A DNA stretch of 21,232 nt from JANRKG01 sp033763635. GTDB taxonomy: Bacteria > Cyanobacteriota > Cyanobacteriia > GCF-001939115. The notes beneath the pieces were generated by a model. It saw nothing but the letters and a program-made list of their open reading frames with translations, was not told where the DNA came from and did no database searches. The DNA lies in contig JANRKG010000441.1 of NCBI GenBank assembly GCA_033763635.1, positions 1 to 21,232 on the forward strand, in the 5' to 3' direction. A program made the position numbers and the translations under genes. Each line of letters begins with the position of its first letter. Position 1 is the stretch's first letter. Shown here in pieces: positions 1-6,469 of this stretch.

Positions 1-1
1 C

Positions 2-517
2 TTTCACCTATTTGGCGACCAGGATATCCTGACTGCATTATTGTCTAGCCCTGAATTCTCTGGTGTTCCTCTCAAAATCCTGCGTCGAGGACAAGGCATC
101 ATTCAATACTTTGGGCCAGCAGGTTATACCCTTCAAGAGCGCCTTCTCAATTTGTTTCAAGGCTTACCCCCTTTTATCCATTCCCAAGGAGAAAAGCCCT
201 GGTATCGCTCAAAAACTCCACCCGACTGGACAAGTTTTTCGCAATACCTAGAATATGTACGTCTTGAAATTTCTCCCTACAATCATATTGCTGCCTACTA
301 TAAAAACCAGGTAGATGAGAAAGATTTGGATTGGTTAGCTGATTCCTCTTTCCTTAGCAAGTTACTGCGGGGTATTGGGTTCGGTAATGTAGCTTTAACA
401 GGAATGCCCCTTGCAATTCTCTATTTACTATGGCGTTTAAGTAAGCAACTAAGAGGAGTGGATGATCGATTTGACCCTCAAAAAGCCTATGAAGCTTATC
501 TTGCTAAGGGGGAATAG
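2..517 (+). CDS. 3' part of an unrecognised protein, possibly glycosyltransferase-like (truncated by window edge)
   Basis: The reading frame is open from base 2 to a TAG at 515-517, giving 171 residues. No start needs to be assumed inside the window because the frame runs off the left edge; a TTG at 41 lies inside it and is probably not the real start. The visible part begins FHLFGDQDILTALL, which recalls the GDQD-L-N/T segment near the end of several nucleotide-sugar glycosyltransferase folds. That is only a resemblance. A hydrophobic stretch (GFGNVALTGMPLAILYLLW) lies near the C-terminus and may be a membrane-associated helix. It ends 16 bp before the convergent end of ccmO, so it belongs to a separate transcription unit. 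The function is not established. Confidence 0.6.
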   Translation, partial: FHLFGDQDILTALLSSPEFSGVPLKILRRGQGIIQYFGPAGYTLQERLLNLFQGLPPFIHSQGEKPWYRSKTPPDWTSFSQYLEYVRLEISPYNHIAAYYKNQVDEKDLDWLADSSFLSKLLRGIGFGNVALTGMPLAILYLLWRLSKQLRGVDDRFDPQKAYEAYLAKGE

Positions 518-533
518 GACGATCGCAATTGCT

Positions 534-1277
534 TTAACCCTCGTCTCGTGGAATCTCCAGAGTTTCCCGTCTCTCTTGAAAACTGATCTCTTGTAGCTCC
601 ACCAGTTCTCGCTCTCCCTGTTTCAGAGGCAGCAGCATGGGCATGGGCTGGGGTTTGTCGATCCAGCAGCTTGCCAGCGGGAGGGTTTGATCCAGATCTT
701 CCAGCGGACGGGGAACCAGCATGACCGAATGTAATTCGCCAATGCGATCGGCCTCAATCATGCCCACATCCAGAGCCACCGCCACGTTTGACACGCTTCC
801 CCGGATGATGGCTGTACACAGGCCCGACCCAATTTTTTCGTAAGCAGCCAGCACCACATCGGCAGATTTGAGCATGGCATCCGCCGCTCCCACCATTGCC
901 GGAAAACCACGAGTGTCCAATAGCCCAACGGCTTGATTGCTGAGACGGCTCACGCCTCGCCCCAGTGCCAACTGTGCCAGGCGGTTGCCAATGGGAAGCA
1001 CGGCTTCCAGGTTGGGCATGGGGCGGGCAATCACGAGGCTGGAAAAATCCTGTCCAAATTGCTTGGCCCGTTCGGCTCCTTCAGCAACGGCGAGACGAAC
1101 ATCTGCAATTCTGCCCCGAACGATTGCGGTACAACTGCCGCCCCCAATTTTTTCGTAGCCTACCAGAGTGACGGCTGATCCTTTCAGCATGTGATCCGCG
1201 ATGCCAACGATCGCTGGAAAACTCTGGACTGAGATCAGCCCCAGCGCAGTATCGGTAAAGTCCTGTTTTAGGCTCAT
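534..1277 (-). CDS. ccmO: Carboxysome shell protein CcmO (tandem BMC domains)
   Basis: This 247-residue protein has two fused bacterial-microcompartment (Pfam BMC) domains, at about residues 10-95 and 115-200. Each contains the pore-loop signature: KIGGGSCT near residue 43 and KIGSGLCT near residue 148. A 45-residue charged tail follows. Tandem-BMC proteins of this length in beta-cyanobacteria are CcmO, a shell facet component needed for closed carboxysomes. It is the last gene of the minus-strand cluster, 131 bp after ccmN, with a hairpin in that gap. In some cyanobacteria (Synechocystis 6803) ccmO lies apart from the main cluster; here it is attached to it. The start is an ATG at 1277-1275. 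Confidence 0.95.
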   Translation of the reverse strand: MSLKQDFTDTALGLISVQSFPAIVGIADHMLKGSAVTLVGYEKIGGGSCTAIVRGRIADVRLAVAEGAERAKQFGQDFSSLVIARPMPNLEAVLPIGNRLAQLALGRGVSRLSNQAVGLLDTRGFPAMVGAADAMLKSADVVLAAYEKIGSGLCTAIIRGSVSNVAVALDVGMIEADRIGELHSVMLVPRPLEDLDQTLPLASCWIDKPQPMPMLLPLKQGERELVELQEISFQERRETLEIPRDEG

Positions 1278-1369
1278 TGAGTGAAGGGCAATGCCTGGAT
1301 TTGTAATTCTATCTTAACCGCTCCCCCTTGAGGGGATAGCGATTCTCTCGGCAGATCCCTGATAGGAGA

Positions 1370-1397
1370 AACGGAGGTCTAAAGTCTGACCTCCGTT
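1370..1397 (-). terminator. Hairpin between ccmN and ccmO (weak terminator or processing site)
   Basis: AACGGAGGTC (1370-1379) pairs perfectly with GACCTCCGTT (1388-1397) around an 8-nt loop. On the minus strand it follows the ccmN stop by about 12 nt and is followed only by TTCTCC, not a long U tract. It may therefore give partial termination or mRNA processing that lowers ccmO relative to upstream genes. The role is inferred; the pairing is seen. Confidence 0.45.
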
Positions 1398-1408
1398 CGT
1401 GGCGGTGA

Positions 1409-2071
1409 TTAATCCTCATCCCAGGGGTCTGCATCCGAGGTGAGTTGTTGGGGTGGGGGCATCTCTGCTGCTTGGGAAACTTCCCGCCCTCCGGACATCA
1501 ACTTTACCAAGAGTTGATTGACGTACACCTTTCCATAGACATTGATGCCAGGATTTGGGGTGGCTTCAGGAGGCGCAGGGATAGGGGCTGGACTGGTAGG
1601 GGCAGATTCCGTACTGGCAGGGACGGGTTCCGGGGTAAACGTTTCCTCCGGCTCCGGTAAAATCACCGTATCCGTCACCTGCAATTCCTCGATCGAATCA
1701 CTCCCCTGACGACTGGGATCACCTATCAGGGAACCCGCGGGAACTAATTGCCTTGGAGCGATCGAGTGGTTGTAAATCGTCGTCGAGGCTCCGATACAGG
1801 CATTGGCTCCAATGCGCCCCTGCCCAACGATAAGCACTCCGGCCCCCAGGCTGGCTCCTTCGCCGATTTCGAGATCTCCCTGGTAAGCCTGGAGGATGAC
1901 CCCCATGCCGATACAGGCTCCCGCTCCGATGACAATGCGACTCCCTGGCCCCGCTTGCAGAATCACCCCTGATGCGATCGCAGCATTGGGATGGACCGTT
2001 ACCTCACCCTGGACGTAAATATCCGGATGGTCGGGTAAGCGCAGCGGTGGCAGGGATGTTAAGGTTGGCAC
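1409..2071 (-). CDS. ccmN: Carboxysome assembly protein CcmN
   Basis: This 220-residue protein has an N-terminal left-handed beta-helix of hexapeptide repeats (about residues 20-120, e.g. SGVILQAGPGSRIVIGAGA). A Pro/Glu/Thr-rich linker (about 135-170) follows. Near residues 175-192 is a short amphipathic segment, NVYGKVYVNQLLVKLMS, matching the encapsulation peptide that binds CcmK shell proteins. CcmN bridges the CcmM-Rubisco core to the shell. The start is a GTG at 2071-2069. An in-frame TAG lies 15 nt upstream with no ATG between, and GAGG sits about 9 nt before the GTG. It follows ccmM by 37 nt, so it is probably co-transcribed. After the peptide there is an acidic tail of about 25 residues. 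Confidence 0.93.
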   Translation of the reverse strand: MPTLTSLPPLRLPDHPDIYVQGEVTVHPNAAIASGVILQAGPGSRIVIGAGACIGMGVILQAYQGDLEIGEGASLGAGVLIVGQGRIGANACIGASTTIYNHSIAPRQLVPAGSLIGDPSRQGSDSIEELQVTDTVILPEPEETFTPEPVPASTESAPTSPAPIPAPPEATPNPGINVYGKVYVNQLLVKLMSGGREVSQAAEMPPPQQLTSDADPWDED

Positions 2072-2108
2072 AGTTTTGGCCTCAATCAGCTAATCGCGAT
2101 CTTCGATC

Positions 2109-4112
2109 CTATGCCTTACCGTTGGGTTGCTGAATTAGAACTTCGGCAACTCGTCGCTTTGCTTTCGGATCAATCCCAATCAGGCGCACATACTCGCCAT
2201 CATGTTCTGCAACGAATGCTTCCAGGGCCGCAATCACATCGGAGTCACGGGTGGATTGAATCGTTTCGCCACTTCTCCAGGCACTGGCCCGGTACTGACG
2301 CAGGTTCGCAAACTCTGTGCCAATCCGATAGCCCTGGCTCAGGAGTTGCTGCACTTGCTGACGAACTTCGTTGGGCAGGCGACCCCCCGATCGGGATGAA
2401 TAGGAGGGAGTGGGGGCAGCGGTTTGGGTGGCATAGGAAGTGGGACTGGTTGCGCTGGCGATCGTTGCAACCGCACCGGGACGCTGAATGATGGTTTCCG
2501 CAATCCGCTTTTTCGCCTTGGGATCAATGCCAAACATCCGGACGTATTCACCCTGATGTTCTTGCAGACAATTTTGCAGGGCCGCCAGCACCGCTGAGGG
2601 AGCCGTTGCTTGAATGGGGGAGCAGCTTTGCCAGGAACCCATCCGGAAGCGTCGGGTGTCCACATGTTCCGTGCCAATCCAGAATCCCTGGTTCAACAGG
2701 CTTTGAATCTGCTGTTGTAAGTCGGATGAAAGCTGACCAGAGGTAACGGGGCTACCATTGCTATAGCTGCGGGTCGGTGTGGGAGTAGATTTCCCATTCC
2801 CCACGACAACGCCCCCACTGGGATTCTGAATCAAAATTTCCGCAACCCGTCGCTTGGCTTTGGGATCAATCCCGATCAGGCGCACATATTCCCCTTCATG
2901 CTCTGCGGCAAAGGCTGCCAGGGCTGCAACCACATCAGATTCACGGGTCGCTTGAATCGTGGCTCCGCTTCTCCAGGCACTCGCCCGATACTGTCGCTGA
3001 TTCGCAAACTCTGTCCCAATCCGGTAGCCCTGACTCAGAAGCTGCTGGACTTGTTGACGCAGATCCCCGTTCAGGGTGCTGGTGGAACTGCCATTGGCAG
3101 CGTAGGAAGGAGAAGGCGCAGACGAACTGTAGCTGTAGCTGCTGCCAGCCGTGACAGGAGCATCACCGGGACGCTGAATCATTGTTTCAGATACCCGTTT
3201 CTTGGCTTTGGGGTCAATGCCGAAGATGCGTACATATTCCCCAGCATGGTCTCTCAGACACGATTCCAGTGCTGCAAACACTTCCGATTCCCGATTGGAC
3301 TGAATCGAAGCACAACTTTGCCACGATCCAGACCGAAACCGTCTTTCATCCACGTACTCAGCCCCAATTCGATAGCCTCCTGCCAGCAATTGACGTACCT
3401 GCTGGACGGATTCCGCACTCAGTCCCATGATTGACTCCTGCCTCTTCTCATGATGAATCTGGCCCGACCCATTGGCAGTAGCGGCTGCTACCTCCCGCTG
3501 GACCGAAGCAATACATTTGTCGTCTTCAGCGCACCGATAACCCGATCGCAACGATTCGTTAATCCCCACCACATGGAGGGCAAACTTCACATCCGCTTCC
3601 TGCACAATCGGCAGACGATCGGCCTGTTCCTGAGTCGTAATAATTGACCCAGAAGGCACAAACCGACCAGCGGGAATTTCCACATCCTGAATCAGGGCGT
3701 GCATCATGACAACGCAGCCCTTTCCAACCCTGGCATTAAAAACCGTAGAACGGAACCCGATAAAACATTCATCTCCCACGTAGGCAGGCCCATGAATGAG
3801 AGCCTTGTGCGTGATCGAGGTCCGTTTCCCGACCCACACAGAATACTCCTGCCCGTCATCTCCCATCACACGGCCCTCCTCCAGACCGTGAATCACTACC
3901 CCATCCTGGATATTTGTGGCTTCCCCAATATGAAAAGGGGCACCTTCATCCGCCCGGATAGAGCTGCCTGGAGCGATCAAAACCTTCGGTCCCACCCGCA
4001 CATCTCCGATTAGGTGAGAAAACGAATGGACATAGGCCGACTCATGGATGGTCGGCGTTGCCAAGTCCCTGGACCACGGAGTGGGAGGGGCCGCAGAACT
4101 ACGGACTTGCAT
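2109..4112 (-). CDS. ccmM: Carboxysome scaffold CcmM: gamma-carbonic anhydrase plus four SSU-like domains
   Basis: This 667-residue scaffold condenses Rubisco and forms the beta-carboxysome core. Residues 1-205 are a gamma-carbonic anhydrase beta-helix with zinc ligands His75, His102 and His107. Cys194 and Cys200 are the pair that forms the activating disulfide in Thermosynechococcus CcmM, at identical numbering, so the enzyme is predicted active. Four Rubisco-small-subunit-like (SSUL) domains follow, at about 232-315, 349-432, 462-545 and 580-663, joined by Ser/Pro/Thr-rich linkers. SSUL1 (C267/C285) and SSUL3 (C497/C515) carry the Cys pair linked to redox control; SSUL2 and SSUL4 lack it. 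The start ATG at 4112 has AGGAGG 6 nt upstream. An internal ATG at 3428 probably yields a short SSUL-only form. It lies 240 bp after ccmL. Confidence 0.97.
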   Translation of the reverse strand: MQVRSSAAPPTPWSRDLATPTIHESAYVHSFSHLIGDVRVGPKVLIAPGSSIRADEGAPFHIGEATNIQDGVVIHGLEEGRVMGDDGQEYSVWVGKRTSITHKALIHGPAYVGDECFIGFRSTVFNARVGKGCVVMMHALIQDVEIPAGRFVPSGSIITTQEQADRLPIVQEADVKFALHVVGINESLRSGYRCAEDDKCIASVQREVAAATANGSGQIHHEKRQESIMGLSAESVQQVRQLLAGGYRIGAEYVDERRFRSGSWQSCASIQSNRESEVFAALESCLRDHAGEYVRIFGIDPKAKKRVSETMIQRPGDAPVTAGSSYSYSSSAPSPSYAANGSSTSTLNGDLRQQVQQLLSQGYRIGTEFANQRQYRASAWRSGATIQATRESDVVAALAAFAAEHEGEYVRLIGIDPKAKRRVAEILIQNPSGGVVVGNGKSTPTPTRSYSNGSPVTSGQLSSDLQQQIQSLLNQGFWIGTEHVDTRRFRMGSWQSCSPIQATAPSAVLAALQNCLQEHQGEYVRMFGIDPKAKKRIAETIIQRPGAVATIASATSPTSYATQTAAPTPSYSSRSGGRLPNEVRQQVQQLLSQGYRIGTEFANLRQYRASAWRSGETIQSTRDSDVIAALEAFVAEHDGEYVRLIGIDPKAKRRVAEVLIQQPNGKA
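3426..3439 (-). promoter_or_regulatory. ccmM: Internal ribosome binding site and start codon for short CcmM (M35-like form)
   Basis: On the minus strand AGGAGT (3439-3434) is followed after 6 nt by ATG (3428-3426), in frame with ccmM at residue Met229. This lies exactly between the carbonic anhydrase domain (last Cys at residue 200) and the first SSUL domain. Translation from here gives a 439-residue protein of four SSUL domains. A short CcmM made by internal initiation is established in beta-cyanobacteria; its use at this position is inferred from the strong Shine-Dalgarno sequence. Confidence 0.8.
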
Positions 4113-4252
4113 ACAATTCCTCCTGGCTTGAAAATACGCACCCCAAGGGAGCGTTCCCAGTCAGCACGGACTCAGTGCTTCTGTGATTGCTTCTGTAATG
4201 ACCAAAGCCCCAGCCCTTTCCTCATCAAATTTTTAACCAAATTAATTGAGCC

Positions 4253-4269
4253 AAATTACTCAGTAATTT
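4253..4269. promoter_or_regulatory. 17-bp near-perfect palindrome in the ccmL-ccmM gap
   Basis: AAATTACT (4253-4260) and AGTAATTT (4262-4269) are perfect 8-bp arms around one central C. It lies in the 240-bp AT-rich gap upstream of ccmM, the longest gap inside the cluster apart from the operon leader. It looks like an operator for a dimeric regulator or part of an internal promoter for ccmMNO. No regulator is identified. Confidence 0.4.
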
Positions 4270-4352
4270 AACCAACCTCAGAGGCCAAAATTTAGAGGGT
4301 TGATGATATAGCAAAGGGCAGGAAGCTTTCTACCAAAATGATCCTGCAACCA

Positions 4353-4655
4353 TTAACGGTAAGAGTCGCGCTTGCTATAAAGCAAACCGCTATCGACGCT
4401 GACTGTATCGATAATTGCGACCACCAGAGCATCCAGGGGCCGCCGTTCCGTCGCAGCCAGTTGTCGGGCGGCACTCCCCCGACTCACCAGAACCCATTCG
4501 TCCACTCCTGCACCAACACTGTCTGCTGCTACCTCGTATTCAGGTAACAGGTTTCCAGAATCATCAATCAATTGGACCAGGAGAAACTTAGTGCCCTGCA
4601 AACTGGGATCTTTTTGAGTGCTGACAACTGTGCCGCGAACTTTAGCAATTTGCAT
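4353..4655 (-). CDS. ccmL: Carboxysome vertex protein CcmL
   Basis: This 100-residue protein belongs to the CcmL/EutN family (BMC-P fold), which forms pentamers that cap the 12 vertices of the carboxysome. Family features are the N-terminal MQIAKVRGTVVSTQKDPSL, the LLVQLID strand, the AADSVGAGVDEWVLV loop and the SAAR segment before a C-terminal AIIDTVSV strand. The length is typical. The ATG at 4655-4653 lies 6 nt after the stop of ccmK1, with TAGG overlapping that stop as a modest Shine-Dalgarno sequence, so translation is probably coupled. The next gene, ccmM, follows after an unusually long 240-bp gap. Confidence 0.96.
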   Translation of the reverse strand: MQIAKVRGTVVSTQKDPSLQGTKFLLVQLIDDSGNLLPEYEVAADSVGAGVDEWVLVSRGSAARQLAATERRPLDALVVAIIDTVSVDSGLLYSKRDSYR

Positions 4656-4661
4656 GAGAAC

Positions 4662-5009
4662 CTATGGACGGGTGATCGGCAGGGAGCGAGGGCCGTTCAC
4701 GCTTTCCCGGAATTGCTCTACCTCTTCGGTGTAGCGGATAGGCAGAACGTACTCCAGGTTTTCATGAGGACGCGCAATGATGTGGGTAGAGAGAACTTGG
4801 CCCCCATTCACCCGCTTCACCGATTCAGTCCCTGCGGCAACGGAAGCTTGCACTTCCGAAACATCGCCCCGCACAATCACGGTAACGCGACCGCTTCCGA
4901 TCTTTTCATAACCCACCAGCGTAACGCGGGCAGCCTTCACCATCGCATCCGCCGCTTCCACAACTGCGGGAAAGCCCAAGGTTTCAATCATCCCTACTGC
5001 AATTGCCAT
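4662..5009 (-). CDS. ccmK1: Carboxysome shell hexamer protein CcmK1 (second copy, C-terminally extended)
   Basis: This 115-residue single-BMC-domain protein forms the hexameric facets of the carboxysome shell. The pore motif KIGSGR and the signatures MIETLGFPAVVEAADAM and THIIARPHENLEYVLP are intact. It differs from the first ccmK (5167-5475) at only a few positions over the first 98 residues. It then carries a longer tail, ESVNGPRSLPITRP, as in CcmK1 versus CcmK2 of Synechocystis; the paralogue name follows that order and length. The ATG at 5009 has a strong AGGAAGGAG upstream. It is 157 bp downstream of the first ccmK, a gap holding two copies of an 11-bp direct repeat (5055-5065, 5081-5091), and 6 bp before ccmL. 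Confidence 0.95.
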   Translation of the reverse strand: MAIAVGMIETLGFPAVVEAADAMVKAARVTLVGYEKIGSGRVTVIVRGDVSEVQASVAAGTESVKRVNGGQVLSTHIIARPHENLEYVLPIRYTEEVEQFRESVNGPRSLPITRP

Positions 5010-5166
5010 TATCTGACTCCTTCCTGTTCTTACAAAACCGACTAAAACATCAAACCTGAATCAAAGCTCTTAAATCAAAGCCTGAATCAAAAGCTATCTG
5101 CGAATCTGAGCGTGAGCGTGGTTAATTCAATTCTGAAAAACGAGACTCTCTGAAAAGCTGACCGCA

Positions 5167-5475
5167 TCAACTTCGGAACTGTTCGACTGCCTCGGTGTAA
5201 CTCATGGGCAGCACATATTCCAGGTTTTCGTGAGGACGGGCAATGATGTGGGTAGACAGGACTTCGCCTCCGTTGACCCGCTTCACAGACTCGACTCCGG
5301 CGGAAACAGAAGCTTGCACTTCCGAAACGTCGCCCCGAACGATGACGGTGACACGACCACTACCGATTTTTTCATATCCAACGAGAGTGACCCGAGCGGC
5401 TTTCACCATTGCATCTGCCGCTTCTACTACCGCAGGGAATCCCCTCGTCTCAATCATGCCGACTGCAATTGGCAT
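5167..5475 (-). CDS. ccmK2: Carboxysome shell hexamer protein CcmK2 (first gene of the ccm cluster)
   Basis: This 102-residue BMC-H protein is the major shell facet protein of the beta-carboxysome. The fold signatures are complete: MIETRGFPAVVEAADAM, pore loop KIGSGR, and the conserved HIIARPHENLEYVLP segment. The short C-terminus (SYTEAVEQFRS) and first position in the cluster match CcmK2. The ATG at 5475-5473 is preceded by TAGGAG with an 8-nt spacer. The cluster promoter must lie in the AT-rich spacer to the right, shared with the divergent ndhF4 operon. The near-identity to ccmK1 suggests recent duplication or gene conversion. Confidence 0.96.
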   Translation of the reverse strand: MPIAVGMIETRGFPAVVEAADAMVKAARVTLVGYEKIGSGRVTVIVRGDVSEVQASVSAGVESVKRVNGGEVLSTHIIARPHENLEYVLPMSYTEAVEQFRS

Positions 5476-5687
5476 TATCTAATCTCCTAAACTTAAACAA
5501 AATACGAGAGAAAACTTTGCAAGAATCCCTGCTAGGCACTCAGGTCAAAAAACTTAGATTTAAACCCTAAATTTAATTTTTTGACGGAAAGGCCCAAGCT
5601 TTCTTGGATTCAGCACCTTAAAGATCCTACTCCAAAGAATAGGGTAACTCTCTTACACTTGACAATATAGGTCTAAATGATAGTTCT

Positions 5688-5702
5688 TAATAAGATTTAT
5701 TA
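5688..5702. promoter_or_regulatory. Inverted repeat, possible operator upstream of ccmK2
   Basis: TAATAA (5688-5693) and TTATTA (5697-5702) are perfect 6-bp arms around GAT. This AT-rich dyad lies about 215 bp upstream of ccmK2. LysR-type operators are AT-rich dyads with a T-N11-A core; this one has T-N13-A outermost, so the assignment is only suggestive. Confidence 0.25.
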
Positions 5703-5722
5703 GTAAAGTTAATTAATGATCG

Positions 5723-5738
5723 TTGTGATTACTCACAA
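5723..5738. promoter_or_regulatory. Inverted repeat TTGTGA-N4-TCACAA
   Basis: Perfect 6-bp arms TTGTGA (5723-5728) and TCACAA (5733-5738) are separated by TTAC. It resembles a CRP-family half-site pair, but the spacing between TGTGA and TCACA is 4 rather than the usual 6. It is a candidate operator for an unknown dimeric factor. Confidence 0.3.
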
Positions 5739-5774
5739 TCGTCGTAATACGATCGGGAAGATATTCCCTTAAGA

Positions 5775-5810
5775 TATTCTCTAGATAAAATCTATTCTCT
5801 AGATAAAATC
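5775..5810. repeat. 18-bp perfect tandem duplication
   Basis: The unit tattctctagataaaatc occurs at 5775-5792 and again, identically, at 5793-5810. Each copy contains the palindrome TCTAGA. An 18-bp period places two copies less than two helical turns apart, which would suit paired protein binding, or it may be a simple recent slippage product. Confidence 0.7.
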
Positions 5811-5959
5811 TCAAATTGAGAGCGAAACGCAAAAATTAGTTCGTTCCAAATCTTTCCAAAATTGTCTTTTCCTTCAGGAAGCCCCTATTTTGCTGATCCC
5901 AACCCTTTTTATCTTTAAACTTAGATAGGATAGTCTCAGTCTTACCTTTACCTATTCTC

Positions 5960-6001
5960 CTTATAAAGATTGCCTTATAAGGATTATCTTATAGGATTGC
6001 T
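5960..6001. repeat. Three 14-bp iterons (CTTATA-N1/2-GATT)
   Basis: CTTATA begins at 5960, 5974 and 5988, an exact 14-bp period. The units are CTTATAAAGATTGC, CTTATAAGGATTAT and CTTATAGGATTGCT. The array sits near the middle of the divergent spacer. A regularly spaced, imperfectly conserved repeat of this kind is typical of a multi-copy binding site; the binder is unknown. Confidence 0.6.
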
Positions 6002-6148
6002 TTCAGGCCGCTGCTTTAAGAAAATCTCGTCTTTTTGAAGAGAAAAATAGAATACAGAATCAACATCTTATTAACAAGAACTTCAAAAAGAAATTTGTAT
6101 CAAGTTCCCCATAAAATGGCTTCTGAAATTACTCCTATTTGAAGAGAT

Positions 6149-6171
6149 TATCTCACTTATTTAATGAGATA
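6149..6171. other. Hairpin in the spacer, 7-bp stem
   Basis: TATCTCA (6149-6155) pairs with TGAGATA (6165-6171) around a 9-nt loop. It is the first of three inverted repeats in the 480 bp before ndhF4, and may be part of a long mRNA leader or a small RNA. Confidence 0.4.
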
Positions 6172-6189
6172 TGTAACAGAAAAGAGTGA

Positions 6190-6218
6190 TTGAATCGGAA
6201 AAATGACTTTCGATTCAA
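6190..6218. other. Strong hairpin, 11 bp with one bulged G
   Basis: TTGAATCG (6190-6197), a bulged G (6198) and AAA (6199-6201) pair with TTT (6208-6210) and CGATTCAA (6211-6218) around a 6-nt loop AATGAC. The stem is long and compact for such AT-rich DNA. No U tract follows on either strand, so it is not a standard terminator. It may be a leader or small-RNA structure, or an extended operator. Confidence 0.5.
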
Positions 6219-6403
6219 CCTGAACTTAAAGAAGTTATTCCAAGCTTTATTCAAAGAATATGGCTCTCTTTCTTTGACTGGAAAGATGAATCGCTCATGA
6301 TTTTTTGTCTTTTTTTTTAAGAATTTATGAGATTTTCGGCTTGCTTTAAGGTTGTTTTCTACACTGGTTTCTGCTGGCTCTGCAGGAAGTTTCTGTCGGG
6401 TAA

Positions 6404-6429
6404 TTTAGCACTTTAGGAGGACTGCTAAA
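6404..6429. other. Hairpin whose loop holds AGGAGG (CCTCCT on the other strand)
   Basis: TTTAGCA (6404-6410) and TGCTAAA (6423-6429) form a perfect 7-bp stem around a 12-nt loop containing AGGAGG (6415-6420). No start codon lies at a usable distance after this perfect Shine-Dalgarno-like sequence. Read on the minus strand, the loop carries CCTCCT, the kind of unpaired sequence by which small RNAs can pair with ribosome binding sites. Confidence 0.45.
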
Positions 6430-6469
6430 AGACATTGAGTTTTGCTGCGAAGTATTTATTTGTCAGGGC

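Noticed and set aside
2898..3434. Long plus-strand open frame (178 codons) antisense to ccmM
   Set aside because: It mirrors the repetitive SSUL coding sequence on the other strand; the peptide shows no family features and repeats itself in step with the SSUL units. CcmM explains the DNA fully.
4572..5045. Plus-strand open frame of 157 codons opposite ccmL/ccmK1
   Set aside because: It is the complement of two well-identified shell genes; a similar shadow appears opposite the other ccmK, as expected from their near-identity.
5659..5687. TTGACA (5659-5664) as a -35 element of a plus-strand promoter
   Set aside because: No acceptable -10 hexamer occurs 16-18 bp downstream (sequence there is around TAGTTC).
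5723..5738. CRP (SYCRP1) binding site
   Set aside because: The TGTGA and TCACA half-sites are 4 bp apart instead of 6, so I list it only as an inverted repeat.
6116..6142. Tiny ORF MASEITPI in the divergent spacer
   Set aside because: Eight codons, no Shine-Dalgarno sequence, and nothing to distinguish it from chance in AT-rich DNA.
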